64,000 bases of DNA from Actinocorallia aurantiaca (GTDB lineage: Bacteria > Actinomycetota > Actinomycetes > Streptosporangiales > Streptosporangiaceae). Location of the stretch: the NCBI RefSeq assembly GCF_039533685.1, contig NZ_BAAATZ010000008.1:54796-118795 (forward strand), read 5' to 3'. This document shows positions 52,098 to 61,356 of this stretch, piece by piece. Every line of letters begins with the position of its first letter. The first letter of the stretch is position 1. The translations under genes and the position numbers were made by a program. The notes below the pieces were generated by a model. The model was not told the origin of the DNA. It worked only from the letters and a program-made list of their open reading frames with translations, and made no database searches.

Positions 52098-52130
52098 ACC
52101 CCCGAAGAGGCCAGAAGCCTCTTCGGGGGT
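52098..52130 (-). terminator. Strong hairpin between rpsD and rpoA
   Basis: A 14-base stem (52098-52111 with 52117-52130) closes a CAGAA loop, 10 bases after the rpsD stop and 59 bases before rpoA. It lacks a T-run, so it may attenuate rather than end transcription. Confidence 0.65.
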
Positions 52131-52139
52131 TGCAGAGCT

Positions 52140-52766
<627 letters not shown>

Positions 52767-52786
52767 GTTTCTTTATCTCCTCGGCC

Positions 52787-53191
52787 TCAGACCCGACGCC
52801 TCTTGGGCGGGCGGCAGCCGTTGTGCGGAACGGGGGTCACGTCCTGGATCGAGCCCACCTCGAGGCCGGTCGCCTGAAGCGAACGGATGGCGGTCTCGCG
52901 GCCCGAGCCCGGGCCCTTCACGAAGACGTCGACCTTGCGCATGCCGTGCTCCATGGCGCGGCGTGCGGCGCTCTCGGCAGCCTGCTGCGCGGCGTACGGG
53001 GTGGACTTGCGAGAGCCCTTGAAACCCACGTGACCGGAGGAGGCCCAGGCGATCACGTTCCCGTTGGGGTCGGTGATGGAGACGATGGTGTTGTTGAACG
53101 TGCTCTTGATGTGGGCGTGCCCGTGAGCGACGTTCTTCTTTTCCTTGCGGCGCAGCTTCTTCGGCGCGCCCTGGCGGCTCTTAGGAGGCAT
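52787..53191 (-). CDS. rpsK: 30S ribosomal protein S11
   Basis: 134 residues. NVAHGHAHIKSTFNNTIVSITD, AWASSGHVGFKGSRKSTP and the end VTPVPHNGCRPPKRRRV are diagnostic. It lies between rpsM (63 bases) and rpsD (20 bases) in the alpha operon. Confidence 0.98.
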   Translation of the reverse strand: MPPKSRQGAPKKLRRKEKKNVAHGHAHIKSTFNNTIVSITDPNGNVIAWASSGHVGFKGSRKSTPYAAQQAAESAARRAMEHGMRKVDVFVKGPGSGRETAIRSLQATGLEVGSIQDVTPVPHNGCRPPKRRRV

Positions 53192-53254
53192 TGCTCTTCT
53201 TTACTCCAGAGGTCATCGGACCGGTGGCGGGCGGGATGAGAGATCCCGGCCGGT

Positions 53255-53635
53255 CTACTTCTTGCCGGCCTTCTTCTTGCCGGCCACGGTCTTCTTCTTG
53301 CCCTTGCGGGTACGCGCGTTGGTCTGCGTACGCTGACCGTGCACGGGAAGACCCTTGCGGTGCCGGATGCCCTGGTAGCACCCGATCTCGATCTTGCGGC
53401 GGATGTCGGCCTGCACCTCGCGGCGCAGGTCACCCTCGATCTTGAAGTTGGCGTCGATGTAGTCGCGCAGCGGAATCAGCTCGTCGTCCGTGAGCTGGTG
53501 CACCCGCAGGTCGCCGGAGACTCCGGTGGCCTTGAGGGTCTCCAGGGCACGGGTACGGCCGATGCCGAAGATGTAGGTCAGCGCGACCTCGAGGCGCTTT
53601 TCGCGCGGGAGGTCGACGCCAAGGAGACGTGCCAT
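53255..53635 (-). CDS. rpsM: 30S ribosomal protein S13
   Basis: 126 residues. MARLLGVDLPREKRLEVALTYIFGIG and GLPVHGQRTQTNARTRKG are the family landmarks; the tail is Lys/Gly-rich. A 169-base spacer separates it from rpmJ. Confidence 0.98.
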   Translation of the reverse strand: MARLLGVDLPREKRLEVALTYIFGIGRTRALETLKATGVSGDLRVHQLTDDELIPLRDYIDANFKIEGDLRREVQADIRRKIEIGCYQGIRHRKGLPVHGQRTQTNARTRKGKKKTVAGKKKAGKK

Positions 53636-53804
53636 GTCGGGCAGTGTCCTTTCAGTCGGCGGAGGTCCTACCTGCCGCGGTCCCGTCCCTGCCCAGGTCG
53701 GGCCCCGGCCTCCGACCGGGGGTCACTCGTCCGTATCCCCGAGGGGACGTAACGAATTGCGGCATGTTGTCAGTTGTGACGGTGTTAACCGTGAAAAACG
53801 AGCC

Positions 53805-53918
53805 TCAGCCCTGACGCTGCTTGTGGCGCGGGTCCTGGCAGATCACCATGACGCGGCCGTGCCGGCGGATGACGCGGCACTTGGAGCAGATCTTCTTGAC
53901 ACTCGGCTTGACCTTCAC
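53805..53918 (-). CDS. rpmJ: 50S ribosomal protein L36 (zinc form)
   Basis: 37 residues, GTG start; too short for most gene callers. The sequence begins MKVKPSVKKICSKC and has the C-x2-C...C-x4-H zinc pattern (CSKC, ICQDPRHKQ). Located between infA and rpsM as usual. GGAG precedes the start. Confidence 0.97.
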   Translation of the reverse strand: MKVKPSVKKICSKCRVIRRHGRVMVICQDPRHKQRQG

Positions 53919-53994
53919 TGGGTCTCCTAGCTTCGAGCAGGGTCATTCCCGCCTGCCACAGCGGAAAAGGCAACCCCAGCGGTTGATTGAGTCG

Positions 53995-54216
53995 TTACTT
54001 GTAGCGGTAGACGATCCGTCCCCGAGTGAGGTCGTAGGGAGAGAGCTCCACCACGACCCGGTCGTCCGGCAGGATCCGGATGTAGTGCATCCGCATCTTT
54101 CCGCTGATGTGCGCGAGGACCTTGTGCCCGTTGTCGAGTTCCACCTTGAACATGGCGTTCGGGAGGGACTCGATCACAACGCCCTCGATCTCGATGGCGC
54201 CTTCCTTCTTGGCCAT
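53995..54216 (-). CDS. infA: Translation initiation factor IF-1
   Basis: 73 residues from ATG 54216, preceded by GGAGG; an in-frame ATG at 54252 adds 12 non-conserved residues. MAKKEGAIEIEGVVIESLPN and GKMRMHYIRILPGD-like strands make up the S1/OB fold. It occupies the 30S A-site. It is the first gene after a 343-base spacer. Confidence 0.98.
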   Translation of the reverse strand: MAKKEGAIEIEGVVIESLPNAMFKVELDNGHKVLAHISGKMRMHYIRILPDDRVVVELSPYDLTRGRIVYRYK

Positions 54217-54559
54217 GGCCTCCGCGCTTCGCTGATCGGTTTCGTCTGCCACCCCTGAAAAACCCGCACCCCGACACCATGCCGACGGATCGACGATGCC
54301 GGGAGAAGAGGCCTCTCAAGGCGTCCAGCCGCGCCTTCCGCCAGGTGGCGGGACGAGCGGTGGGATCCGCCATCGCGGCCCGAAACTCGTTCGGGTCACT
54401 TCGCTCAACGCGACCATGGCGATCCGACACTGGACCGAATGACGAGTCTACGCGACGACCCCTCCGATTGCGAAATCAGACAGGTACGGAGCGACGCGCC
54501 CAGCCCGACACCGCCCTTACCGGCTTTCACACCACGCCCGGGCGTTGTACGTTTCAACC
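54217..54559. other. 343-base spacer between infA and the divergent HTH gene
   Basis: It contains the infA-side promoter at 54445-54474 and a leader of over 200 bases before infA. No convincing gene is seen. Confidence 0.6.
54445..54474 (-). promoter_or_regulatory. Promoter of the infA-rpmJ-rpsM unit
   Basis: Minus strand: -35-like TTCGCA (54469-54474), 18-base spacer, -10 TAGACT (54445-54450). It predicts a leader of about 220 bases, long enough for regulation. Confidence 0.55.
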
Positions 54560-55105
54560 ATGGCGGCTTATGACTTCGAACTGGTCCTCAGCAGACCAGT
54601 GTTCGAGCATGAGCTCGATCCATTGTTCGAACGGACCCAAGGATACGTCACCGTCGCCTGCGTCCGGTCCGCCGCCGAGGTGACCGGGCCCGGCCAGGCC
54701 AGGTGCCACTGGGACGCCCCCTCCCTGGCCGCGGCGATGATCGAGGTCATCGTCCACGTGGAGACGGCCGTCCCGGGCGTCGTCATCCGGCGGGCCGAGG
54801 CCGATCCGGTGCTGGCGCTCAGGGAGATCGCCGAGCGGGTGGGCCGCACCTTCGAGTCGGTCCGGCTGGCGAGCACCGGCCAGCGCGGCCCCGGAGGCTT
54901 CCCGGCGCCCGAGACCCACCGGCTGTGGCGCTGGTCCAAGGTGGCGGCCTGGTACGGGGTCGAGGACCACGTCCTGGACGAGGCCGGCCCCACCACCCGG
55001 GCCGTCAACGGCTGGCTCGCCCTGCGCGAGGTCGTTCCGGAGCTGGCTCCCGATCCGCGCGCCCTGGTCGCCGCGCTCACCCGCGCGATCCGCGCCACCG
55101 CCTAG
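54560..55105 (+). CDS. HTH DNA-binding protein of unknown role
   Basis: 181 residues, ATG 54560, no Shine-Dalgarno; TACGTT ends 6 bases before it. The N-terminal domain (YDFELVLSRPVFEHELDPLF) is followed at about 75-125 by a helix-turn-helix: LREIAERVGRTFESVRL, then GQRGPGGFPAP and RLWRWSKVAAWYG. This pattern is frequent in uncharacterised actinobacterial DNA-binding proteins. It stands alone on the plus strand inside the ribosomal region. Confidence 0.75.
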   Translation: MAAYDFELVLSRPVFEHELDPLFERTQGYVTVACVRSAAEVTGPGQARCHWDAPSLAAAMIEVIVHVETAVPGVVIRRAEADPVLALREIAERVGRTFESVRLASTGQRGPGGFPAPETHRLWRWSKVAAWYGVEDHVLDEAGPTTRAVNGWLALREVVPELAPDPRALVAALTRAIRATA

Positions 55106-55123
55106 CCGAAGGCGCCGCGCTCC

Positions 55124-55573
55124 TCAGTCGTCGTGCGAGCCGGGCGTCCCGAACAGGGTCCTCGCCAGCAGCACCGCGCCCCAGGGACCGGCCACCCACA
55201 GGAACCAGGGGGTCGTCAGCCCGCCGCTGACCACGCAGCTGACCAGCCAGATGGTCATGGTGATCAGGCTGACCGTGCCCCAGGCGGCCCAGCCGGACCG
55301 CAGGCCCTGGTCGCGGTGCCGCAGCTCCCCCGGCGCCCGCACCGCGGGGACGGAGTCCCTGGCGGCCGGAAGCGGCAGGTCGTAGAGGTCCTGGGCGGGG
55401 AGGTCGGCGGTGAGCTGCTGCAGGCCGCCCATGGTCCTGGTCTCGTAGACCGCGTCCAGGCGCTCGTTCAGCTCCTCCTGGGTGAGGCGGCCCTGAGCGT
55501 AGTTCTCCCTCAGCAACTCCGCGTACTGGTCGCGATCGCGGTCGGACGCCCGCATCTCCGGGTTCTGCGGCAT
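55124..55573 (-). CDS. DUF1707 domain membrane protein
   Basis: 149 residues. DUF1707 at about 7-60 (MRASDRDRDQYAELLRENYAQGRLTQEELNERL) is followed by a linker and two membrane segments at about 97-140. DUF1707 is SHOCT-like and thought to mediate assembly. It is 28 bases before the map stop on the same strand, but not part of the usual ribosomal set. Confidence 0.9.
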   Translation of the reverse strand: MPQNPEMRASDRDRDQYAELLRENYAQGRLTQEELNERLDAVYETRTMGGLQQLTADLPAQDLYDLPLPAARDSVPAVRAPGELRHRDQGLRSGWAAWGTVSLITMTIWLVSCVVSGGLTTPWFLWVAGPWGAVLLARTLFGTPGSHDD

Positions 55574-55601
55574 CCGTGCTCCCTCTCAGGTGATCCGTCC
55601 G

Positions 55602-56402
55602 TCAGAGCAATGGTGCGATGCGTTCCCGCCATCCTTCAAGTGCCGTCAGCACCTGAGGACCCTCCGGGGTGATCGCCACCGTGTGCTCGAAGTGCGCCGA
55701 GGGGCTGCCGTCGACCGTGACGACCGTCCAGCCGTCCTCGAGTTCGTGGGTGCCCGGCTCGCCGAGATTGATCATCGGCTCGATCGCGAACACCATGCCG
55801 GGGCCCAGCTTCAGCCCGCCGCCGCGGCGGCCCACGTTCGGGATGAAGGGCTCCATGTGCATCTCGGTGCCGATGCCGTGTCCCCCGTAGCCCTCGACGA
55901 TGCCGTAGGGGCCCTGAGAGCTCACGTAGGACTGCACCGCGTGTCCGATGTCCCCGAGGTTCCCGCCGACCTGACAGGCCGCCAGGCCCCGCCACAGGGA
56001 CTCCTCGGTGACCTCCAGCAGCTTCACCACGTCCGGGGCGGCCTCGCCCACCGGGACCGTGACGGCGGCGTCGCCGTGCCAGCCGTCCACGATCGCGCCG
56101 CAGTCGATCGAGACGATGTCGCCGGCCTCGAGTACGCGGTCATCGCGGGGGATGCAGTGGACGATCTCCTCGTTGACCGAGGTGCACAGGGTGGCCGGGA
56201 AGGGGGTGATCGGACCTGGTACGCCGATGAAGGATGGGATGCCGCCGTTGCCGCGGATGTTGTCCTCGGCCAGCCGGTCCAGTTCCTTGGTGGTGACACC
56301 CGGCTTGACAGCCGCGGCCACCAGCGCCAGGGTCTCGCCGACCAGCCGGCCGGCGACCCGCATGAGCTCGATCTGCTCAGGCGTCTTCACCTGGATACGC
56401 AT
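55602..56402 (-). CDS. map: Methionine aminopeptidase type I
   Basis: 266 residues from ATG 56402 (MRIQVKTPEQIELMR); GTG 56417 is an alternative. Metal ligands are visible in DCGAIVDGWHGDAAVT, GYGGHGIGTEMHMEP, AIEPMI and the final FEHTVAIT. It removes initiator methionine from new proteins. It follows adk by 38 bases. Confidence 0.97.
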   Translation of the reverse strand: MRIQVKTPEQIELMRVAGRLVGETLALVAAAVKPGVTTKELDRLAEDNIRGNGGIPSFIGVPGPITPFPATLCTSVNEEIVHCIPRDDRVLEAGDIVSIDCGAIVDGWHGDAAVTVPVGEAAPDVVKLLEVTEESLWRGLAACQVGGNLGDIGHAVQSYVSSQGPYGIVEGYGGHGIGTEMHMEPFIPNVGRRGGGLKLGPGMVFAIEPMINLGEPGTHELEDGWTVVTVDGSPSAHFEHTVAITPEGPQVLTALEGWRERIAPLL

Positions 56403-56440
56403 CCGCCTTCTGAACACCCGTCCCCCCTCTGCCTGTCTTA

Positions 56441-57085
56441 CTACTCCGGACGGAGCGCGGAGAGAGCACGCCCGGTGACCTCGTCCACCGTTCCGGTGGC
56501 TCCGATCCCCACGAGAATGCCCTCCTTCTCGTAGAACTCCACGAGAGGCTCGGTCTGTTCCTTGTAGACCTCGAGACGGTGCCGGACGACCTCTTCCTTG
56601 TCGTCGTCCCGCTGGAAGAGCTGACCGCCGCAGTCGTCGCAGACGTCGTCCCGGCCCTCGTCGAAGTCGACGTGCCAGATCCGGCCGCACTGGCCGCAGG
56701 TCCGCCGGCCCGACAGCCGGCGCACGACCTCTTCCTCGTCCACGACGAGCTCCAGGACCTTGTCCAGGCCCTGGCCGTTCTCGGCCAGAATCTCGCGCAG
56801 CGTCTCCGCCTGGGGGACGTTGCGCGGGAATCCGTCGAGCAGGAAGCCGCCCGCGGCGTCCGGCTGCGCGATCCGGTCCCGGACCATGGCGACGGTGACG
56901 GTGTCCGGCACCAGGTCGCCCTTGTCCATGTACTGCTTGGCGAGGACGCCGAGCTCGGTTCCGCCGCTCACGTTGGCGCGGAAGATGTCACCTGTCGATA
57001 TCTTCGGGATCGACAGATGGGATGCGATGAACTGGGCCTGAGTTCCCTTGCCCGCTCCCGGGGGGCCCACCAGCACGATGCGCAC
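56441..57085 (-). CDS. adk: Adenylate kinase (long form with zinc lid)
   Basis: 214 residues, GTG start sharing a base with the secY stop (TAGTG). P-loop GPPGAGKGTQ near 7-16, LDGFPRN near 83-89. The lid has two C-x2-C pairs (TCGQCG and VCDDCG), the structural zinc site. It balances ATP, ADP and AMP. Confidence 0.98.
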   Translation of the reverse strand: MRIVLVGPPGAGKGTQAQFIASHLSIPKISTGDIFRANVSGGTELGVLAKQYMDKGDLVPDTVTVAMVRDRIAQPDAAGGFLLDGFPRNVPQAETLREILAENGQGLDKVLELVVDEEEVVRRLSGRRTCGQCGRIWHVDFDEGRDDVCDDCGGQLFQRDDDKEEVVRHRLEVYKEQTEPLVEFYEKEGILVGIGATGTVDEVTGRALSALRPE

Positions 57086-58389
57086 TAGCGGAGGAATCCT
57101 TCGTAACTACGCTGCTGGAGCTGCGATTCGATCTGCTTCACGGTGTCCAACCCAACGCCGACGATGATCAGGATGCTGGTGCCACCGAAGGGGAAGTCGT
57201 TCGCGGCGTCGATGAGTGCGAACGCCACCATCGGGATGAGGGCGACCAGTCCCAGGTAGAGCGCGCCAGGGGCGGTGATACGGGTGAGCACGTAGTCGAG
57301 GTACTCAGCCGTGGGCCGCCCCGGACGGATACCGGGGATGAAACCACCGTACTTCTTCATGTTGTCGGCGACTTCAGTGGGGTTGAAGGTGATGGCCACA
57401 TAGAAGTACGTGAAGAAGATGATCAGGCCGAAGGTGACCGCCATGTTGACCGGGTTGTCCTGCTGCATGTACTTGAGCACGTACTTCGCGAGGAACTCGT
57501 TGTTCGGCCAGAGCTGACCCGCCAGCTGGGGCAGGTACAGGAGCGAGGAGGCGAAGATCACAGGGATGATGCCGGCCTGGTTGACCTTCAGCGGGATGTA
57601 GGTCGAGGTCCCGCCGTACATCCGGCGGCCGACCATCCGCTTGGCGTACTGCACCGGGATGCGCCGCTGCGCCTGCTCGACGAACACGACCGAGGCGACG
57701 ATCGCCAGACCCACCAGGATCACGATCGTGAAGATGAAGCCGCCCTTGGTGCGGAAGATGTTCGCGAACTGCTGCGGGAACGTCGCGACGACCTGGGTGA
57801 AGATCATGATCGACATGCCGTTGCCGATGCCGCGGTCGGTGATGAGCTCGCCCAGCCACATGATCACGGCGGTGCCGGCGGTCATCACGATCACCATCGT
57901 GATGATGGTGAACAGGTTCGTGTTGTAGAGCAGGTCGCCGCCGCTCTGGTCCTGGAACAGGTTGCCGGTAGCGGCCATGGCCACGATGCCGGTCGACTGC
58001 AGGATCGCCAGCCCGATGGTGAGGTACCGGGTGTACTGCGTGATCTTCGTGGTGCCGGCCTGGCCCTCCTTCTTGAGGGCCTCCAGCCTGGGGATCACCA
58101 CGGTGAGCAGCTGAAGGATGATGCTCGCGGTGATGTAGGGCATGATGCCCAGCGCGAACACCGAGAGCTTGAGCAGCGCGCCACCGCTGAACAGGTTGAT
58201 CAGGGAGTACAGGTTCTTGTTGCTCCCGCTCTCCGCGGCGTCCAGAGCGGCCTTGACCGCGCCGACATCCACGCCCGGCGTCGGGAGCAGCGACCCGATG
58301 CGGAAGATGAGGATGATGAAGAGCGTAAAGAGTATCTTCTTGCGCAGGTCGGGCGTCTTAAATGCCCTAGCGACAGCGGTGAGCACCAT
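57085..58389 (-). CDS. secY: Preprotein translocase subunit SecY
   Basis: 434 residues with 10 membrane segments. KILFTLFIILIFRIGSLLPTPGVD at the N-terminus, the plug region and RRIPVQYAKRMVGRRMYGG in the cytosolic loop are diagnostic; the last loop has KYGGFIPGIRPGRPTAEYL. It forms the Sec channel. GGAGG precedes the ATG. Confidence 0.98.
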   Translation of the reverse strand: MVLTAVARAFKTPDLRKKILFTLFIILIFRIGSLLPTPGVDVGAVKAALDAAESGSNKNLYSLINLFSGGALLKLSVFALGIMPYITASIILQLLTVVIPRLEALKKEGQAGTTKITQYTRYLTIGLAILQSTGIVAMAATGNLFQDQSGGDLLYNTNLFTIITMVIVMTAGTAVIMWLGELITDRGIGNGMSIMIFTQVVATFPQQFANIFRTKGGFIFTIVILVGLAIVASVVFVEQAQRRIPVQYAKRMVGRRMYGGTSTYIPLKVNQAGIIPVIFASSLLYLPQLAGQLWPNNEFLAKYVLKYMQQDNPVNMAVTFGLIIFFTYFYVAITFNPTEVADNMKKYGGFIPGIRPGRPTAEYLDYVLTRITAPGALYLGLVALIPMVAFALIDAANDFPFGGTSILIIVGVGLDTVKQIESQLQQRSYEGFLR

Positions 58390-58487
58390 TCCTCCTGCGC
58401 GTTTCTACCTGGTCAGACACCATGGGACCGAAGCCTTACGATGACGCGGCTCACAGTCTGAGCCCGTCGAATGCTAACAGCAGACGA

Positions 58488-58529
58488 AGCCGGGGCTGAC
58501 CCTCCAACGTTGGACGGCCAGCCCCGGTT
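58488..58529 (-). terminator. Hairpin between rplO and secY
   Basis: CCGGGGCTG (58490-58498) pairs with CAGCCCCGG (58519-58527), extended by two pairs, and the loop holds the palindrome TCCAACGTTGGA. It begins 10 bases after the rplO stop. A smaller stem, GGCTCA-CAGTC-TGAGCC, follows at 58448-58464. Confidence 0.6.
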
Positions 58530-58538
58530 CCGCATGAA

Positions 58539-58985
58539 TCAGATCTGCTCGACGGACCCGCCGGCAGCGATGATCTTCTCCTGGGCGGAGCCGGAGAAGG
58601 CGTTGACCTTCACCTGAACCGCCACGGAGATCTCACCGGTGCCGAGGATCTTGACCGGACGGCCGGAGCGCACCGCGCCCTTGGCCGCCAGGTCCTCGGC
58701 GGTGACCTCTCCACCCGAGGGGTAGAGCTCGGCCAGCTTGTCCAGGTTGACCACCTGGAACTCGACCCGGTTCGGGTTCTTGAAGCCCTTGAGCTTCGGA
58801 ACCCGGCGGATCAGCGGCATCTGGCCGCCCTCGAAACCGACCGGCACGGTGTTGCGGGCCTTGGTGCCCTTGGTACCGCGACCGGAGGTCTTGCCCTTGG
58901 ACGCCTCACCGCGACCCTTGCGGGTCTTCTTCTTGTTGGCGCCGGGAGCCGGCTTGAGGTCGTGGACCTTCAGAGCCTCGCTCAT
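58539..58985 (-). CDS. rplO: 50S ribosomal protein L15
   Basis: 148 residues. The N-terminal KVHDLKPAPGANKKKTRKGRGEASKGKTSGRGTKG and GFEGGQMPLIRRVPKLKGF are diagnostic. ATG overlaps the rpmD stop (ATGA). A hairpin separates it from secY. Confidence 0.98.
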   Translation of the reverse strand: MSEALKVHDLKPAPGANKKKTRKGRGEASKGKTSGRGTKGTKARNTVPVGFEGGQMPLIRRVPKLKGFKNPNRVEFQVVNLDKLAELYPSGGEVTAEDLAAKGAVRSGRPVKILGTGEISVAVQVKVNAFSGSAQEKIIAAGGSVEQI

Positions 58986-59167
58986 GATTCGACCTCCTCC
59001 ACCTTCACGAGGTGGGCAACGGTGCGGATCAGGCCGATGACCTCGGGCTTGTCCTCACGAACGACGCTCTGGCCGATCTTCTTGAGGCCCAGGGTCCGCA
59101 GCGAGTCCCGCTGGTTCTGCTTCTCGCTGATCACAGACTTGGTCTGCGTGATCTTCAGCTGGGTCAT
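58982..59167 (-). CDS. rpmD: 50S ribosomal protein L30
   Basis: 61 residues from ATG 59167. LKITQTKSVISEKQNQRDSLRTLGLKKIG is the L30 signature. It overlaps rpsE upstream and rplO downstream, each by ATGA. Confidence 0.97.
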   Translation of the reverse strand: MTQLKITQTKSVISEKQNQRDSLRTLGLKKIGQSVVREDKPEVIGLIRTVAHLVKVEEVES

Positions 59168-59802
59168 GACGTCACCTCGGCCTTCGAGGCCTCCAGACCG
59201 GCGGCACGGGCCCGCAGCATGGCGGCGGGGGCGACGTCCTCGATCGGCAGGCCGCGCTTGGCCGCGATCTCCTCCGGACGCTTCAGCTGCTTGAGCGCCG
59301 TCACCGTCGCGTGGACGATGTTGATGGCGTTCGAGGAGCCGAGCGACTTGGACAGGACGTCGTGGACGCCGGCGCACTCCAGGACGGCGCGCACCGGGCC
59401 ACCGGCGATGACACCGGTACCGGGGCTGGCCGGCTTGAGCAGCACGACGCCCGCGGCGGCCTCACCCTGGGTGAGGTGCGGGATGGTGCCCTGGATCCTG
59501 GGGACCTTGAAGAAGTTCTTCTTGGCCTCTTCGACGCCCTTGGCGATCGCTGCCGGAACTTCCTTCGCCTTGCCGTAACCGACGCCGACGGTGCCGTTGC
59601 CGTCGCCCACGATCACCAGGGCGGTGAAGCTGAAGCGACGACCACCCTTCACGACCTTGGCGACGCGGTTGATCGCGACGACGCGCTCGATGTACGACGT
59701 GCCCTTGTCGGCGCCACCGCGGCGGTCATCACGGCGTCCGTCACGGCCGCCCTGACGACGCTCGCCGCCCTGGCCGCCTCCGCGACTGGGAGCAGCTGCC
59801 AT
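59164..59802 (-). CDS. rpsE: 30S ribosomal protein S5
   Basis: 212 residues, about 45 longer than E. coli S5, with an Arg/Gly/Asp-rich N-terminal extension to residue ~33. Core: YIERVVAINRVAKVVKGGRRFSF and GTGVIAGGPVRAVLECAGV. The extension of this kind is common in actinobacteria. Confidence 0.98.
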   Translation of the reverse strand: MAAAPSRGGGQGGERRQGGRDGRRDDRRGGADKGTSYIERVVAINRVAKVVKGGRRFSFTALVIVGDGNGTVGVGYGKAKEVPAAIAKGVEEAKKNFFKVPRIQGTIPHLTQGEAAAGVVLLKPASPGTGVIAGGPVRAVLECAGVHDVLSKSLGSSNAINIVHATVTALKQLKRPEEIAAKRGLPIEDVAPAAMLRARAAGLEASKAEVTS

Positions 59803-59836
59803 TAGTGGTTCCTCTTCTCAGACGTGATCGTGGGGG

Positions 59837-60223
59837 TCACAGTGCGAGACCCCCTTCGCGAGCGCCGTCCGCGACGGCGGCGACGCGGCCGTGGTACTTG
59901 TTGCCCGCGCGGTCGAAGACGACGGCCTCGACGCCGGCGGCCTTGGCCCGCTCGGCGACCAGCTTGCCGACTTCCTTCGACTTCGCGGTCTTGTCACCCT
60001 CGGCGCCACGCAGCGTGGCCTCCATGGTCGAGGCGGACGCGACCGTCTTGCCGACGGTGTCGTCCACGACCTGGACGAAGACGTGCTTGGTGGAACGGGT
60101 CACGATGAGCCGCGGGCGCGTAGCCGTGCCGACGACCTTCTTGCGGACCCGAAGGTGACGACGCTTGCGGGAGGAGGCCCGCTTGCTCGTTCCCTTCCGG
60201 AACAGGCCCTTGGTGCCAGCCAT
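59837..60223 (-). CDS. rplR: 50S ribosomal protein L18
   Basis: 128 residues. KRRHLRVRKKVVGTATRPRLIV near 20-41 and the end FDRAGNKYHGRVAAVADGAREGGL are the family motifs. It binds 5S rRNA. Confidence 0.98.
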   Translation of the reverse strand: MAGTKGLFRKGTSKRASSRKRRHLRVRKKVVGTATRPRLIVTRSTKHVFVQVVDDTVGKTVASASTMEATLRGAEGDKTAKSKEVGKLVAERAKAAGVEAVVFDRAGNKYHGRVAAVADGAREGGLAL

Positions 60224-60225
60224 GA

Positions 60226-60762
60226 CTACTTACCAGCCTTTCCGACCTTGCGGCGGATCTGCTCACCCTGGTACCGCACACCCTTGCCCTTGTACGGGTC
60301 GGGCTTGCGCAGCTTGCGGATGTTGGCAGAGATCTCGCCGACCTGCTGCTTGTCGATGCCCTCGACCTTGAACAGGGTCGGCTTCTCCACCGTGAAGGTG
60401 ATGCCCTCGGGGGCCTTCACCAGGATCGGGTGGCTGTAGCCGAGGGAGAACTCGAGGTCCCTGCCCTTGGCCACGACGCGGTAGCCGACGCCCTGGATCT
60501 CGAGGGTCTTGACGTAACCCTGGGTCACCCCGACGATCATGTTGAAGATCAGGGTGCGGCTCAGGCCGTGGAGGCCGCGAACCGTGTTGATGTCGTTGGG
60601 ACGGGTGACCGTGATCACTCCGTCGCTGAGCTCGGCCTTGATCGGCTCGGCGATCCTGTGCTCGAGCGTGCCCTTCGAGCCCTTGACCGTGACCAGCTGG
60701 CCATCGATCTTGACCTCGACTCCGCCGGGAACGGAGATCGGCAGACGTCCAATGCGTGACAT
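60226..60762 (-). CDS. rplF: 50S ribosomal protein L6
   Basis: 178 residues. MSRIGRLPISVPGGVEV at the start and PDPYKGKGVRYQGEQIRRKVGKAGK at the end are diagnostic. It lies 2 bases before rplR. Confidence 0.98.
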   Translation of the reverse strand: MSRIGRLPISVPGGVEVKIDGQLVTVKGSKGTLEHRIAEPIKAELSDGVITVTRPNDINTVRGLHGLSRTLIFNMIVGVTQGYVKTLEIQGVGYRVVAKGRDLEFSLGYSHPILVKAPEGITFTVEKPTLFKVEGIDKQQVGEISANIRKLRKPDPYKGKGVRYQGEQIRRKVGKAGK

Positions 60763-60780
60763 TGTCTGTTTCTCCTTCCG

Positions 60781-61179
60781 TTACCAGACGTAGGCGAGGA
60801 CTTCGCCGCCCACGCCGCGCTTGCCCGCCTGCTTGTCGGTCATCAGGCCGGAGGACGTCGAGATGATCGCGACGCCCAGTCCGCCCAGGACCTTCGGCAG
60901 GTTGTCCTTCTTCGCGTACACCCGGAGACCGGGCTTGGAGACGCGCTTGATGCCGGCGATGGAGCGCTCGCGGGTCGGCCCGAACTTCAGGTCGATCACG
61001 AGCTTCTTGCCGACTTCGGCATCCTCCACGTGCCATCCCGAGATGTAGCCCTCCTGCTGGAGGATCTCGGAGATGTGCGCCTTGATCTTCGAGTACGGCA
61101 TCGCCACGGCGTCGTGGTATGCCGAGTTCGCGTTACGCAGACGCGTGAGCATGTCTGCGATCGGGTCGGTCATCGTCAT
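60781..61179 (-). CDS. rpsH: 30S ribosomal protein S8
   Basis: 132 residues from ATG 61179, the usual S8 length; ATG 61173 is an alternative. TDPIADMLTRLRNAN and the end SSGLMTDKQAGKRGVGGEVLAYVW are diagnostic. GGGAGGG lies 12 bases upstream. S8 is a known translational repressor of the spc operon in E. coli. Confidence 0.98.
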   Translation of the reverse strand: MTMTDPIADMLTRLRNANSAYHDAVAMPYSKIKAHISEILQQEGYISGWHVEDAEVGKKLVIDLKFGPTRERSIAGIKRVSKPGLRVYAKKDNLPKVLGGLGVAIISTSSGLMTDKQAGKRGVGGEVLAYVW

Positions 61180-61222
61180 GGCCTGCTGGCCCTCCCTCAC
61201 TGCGGTTTCCAGCTGCCCCGGC

Positions 61223-61356
61223 CTCTTCGCGAAGAGACATCGGGACCCTACGGACCTACAGCGTGGTCATGGGCGCCATCTGAAATCGGGCGCCCGGTCT
61301 GTTGTACGTACGGTACGCGATCCGCACCGCGGCCGCCGAATCGGCGGCCGCCGTGC
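61223..61356 (-). terminator. Cluster of hairpins between rpsN and rpsH
   Basis: Three stems in a 193-base spacer: 61324-61356 (4 + 10 base pairs with one mismatch, AAT loop), GGGCGCC/GGCGCCC at 61271-61277 and 61289-61295, and the palindrome CTCTTCGCGAAGAG at 61223-61236. The first could terminate or attenuate after rpsN; the last lies 43 bases before rpsH. Confidence 0.6.
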
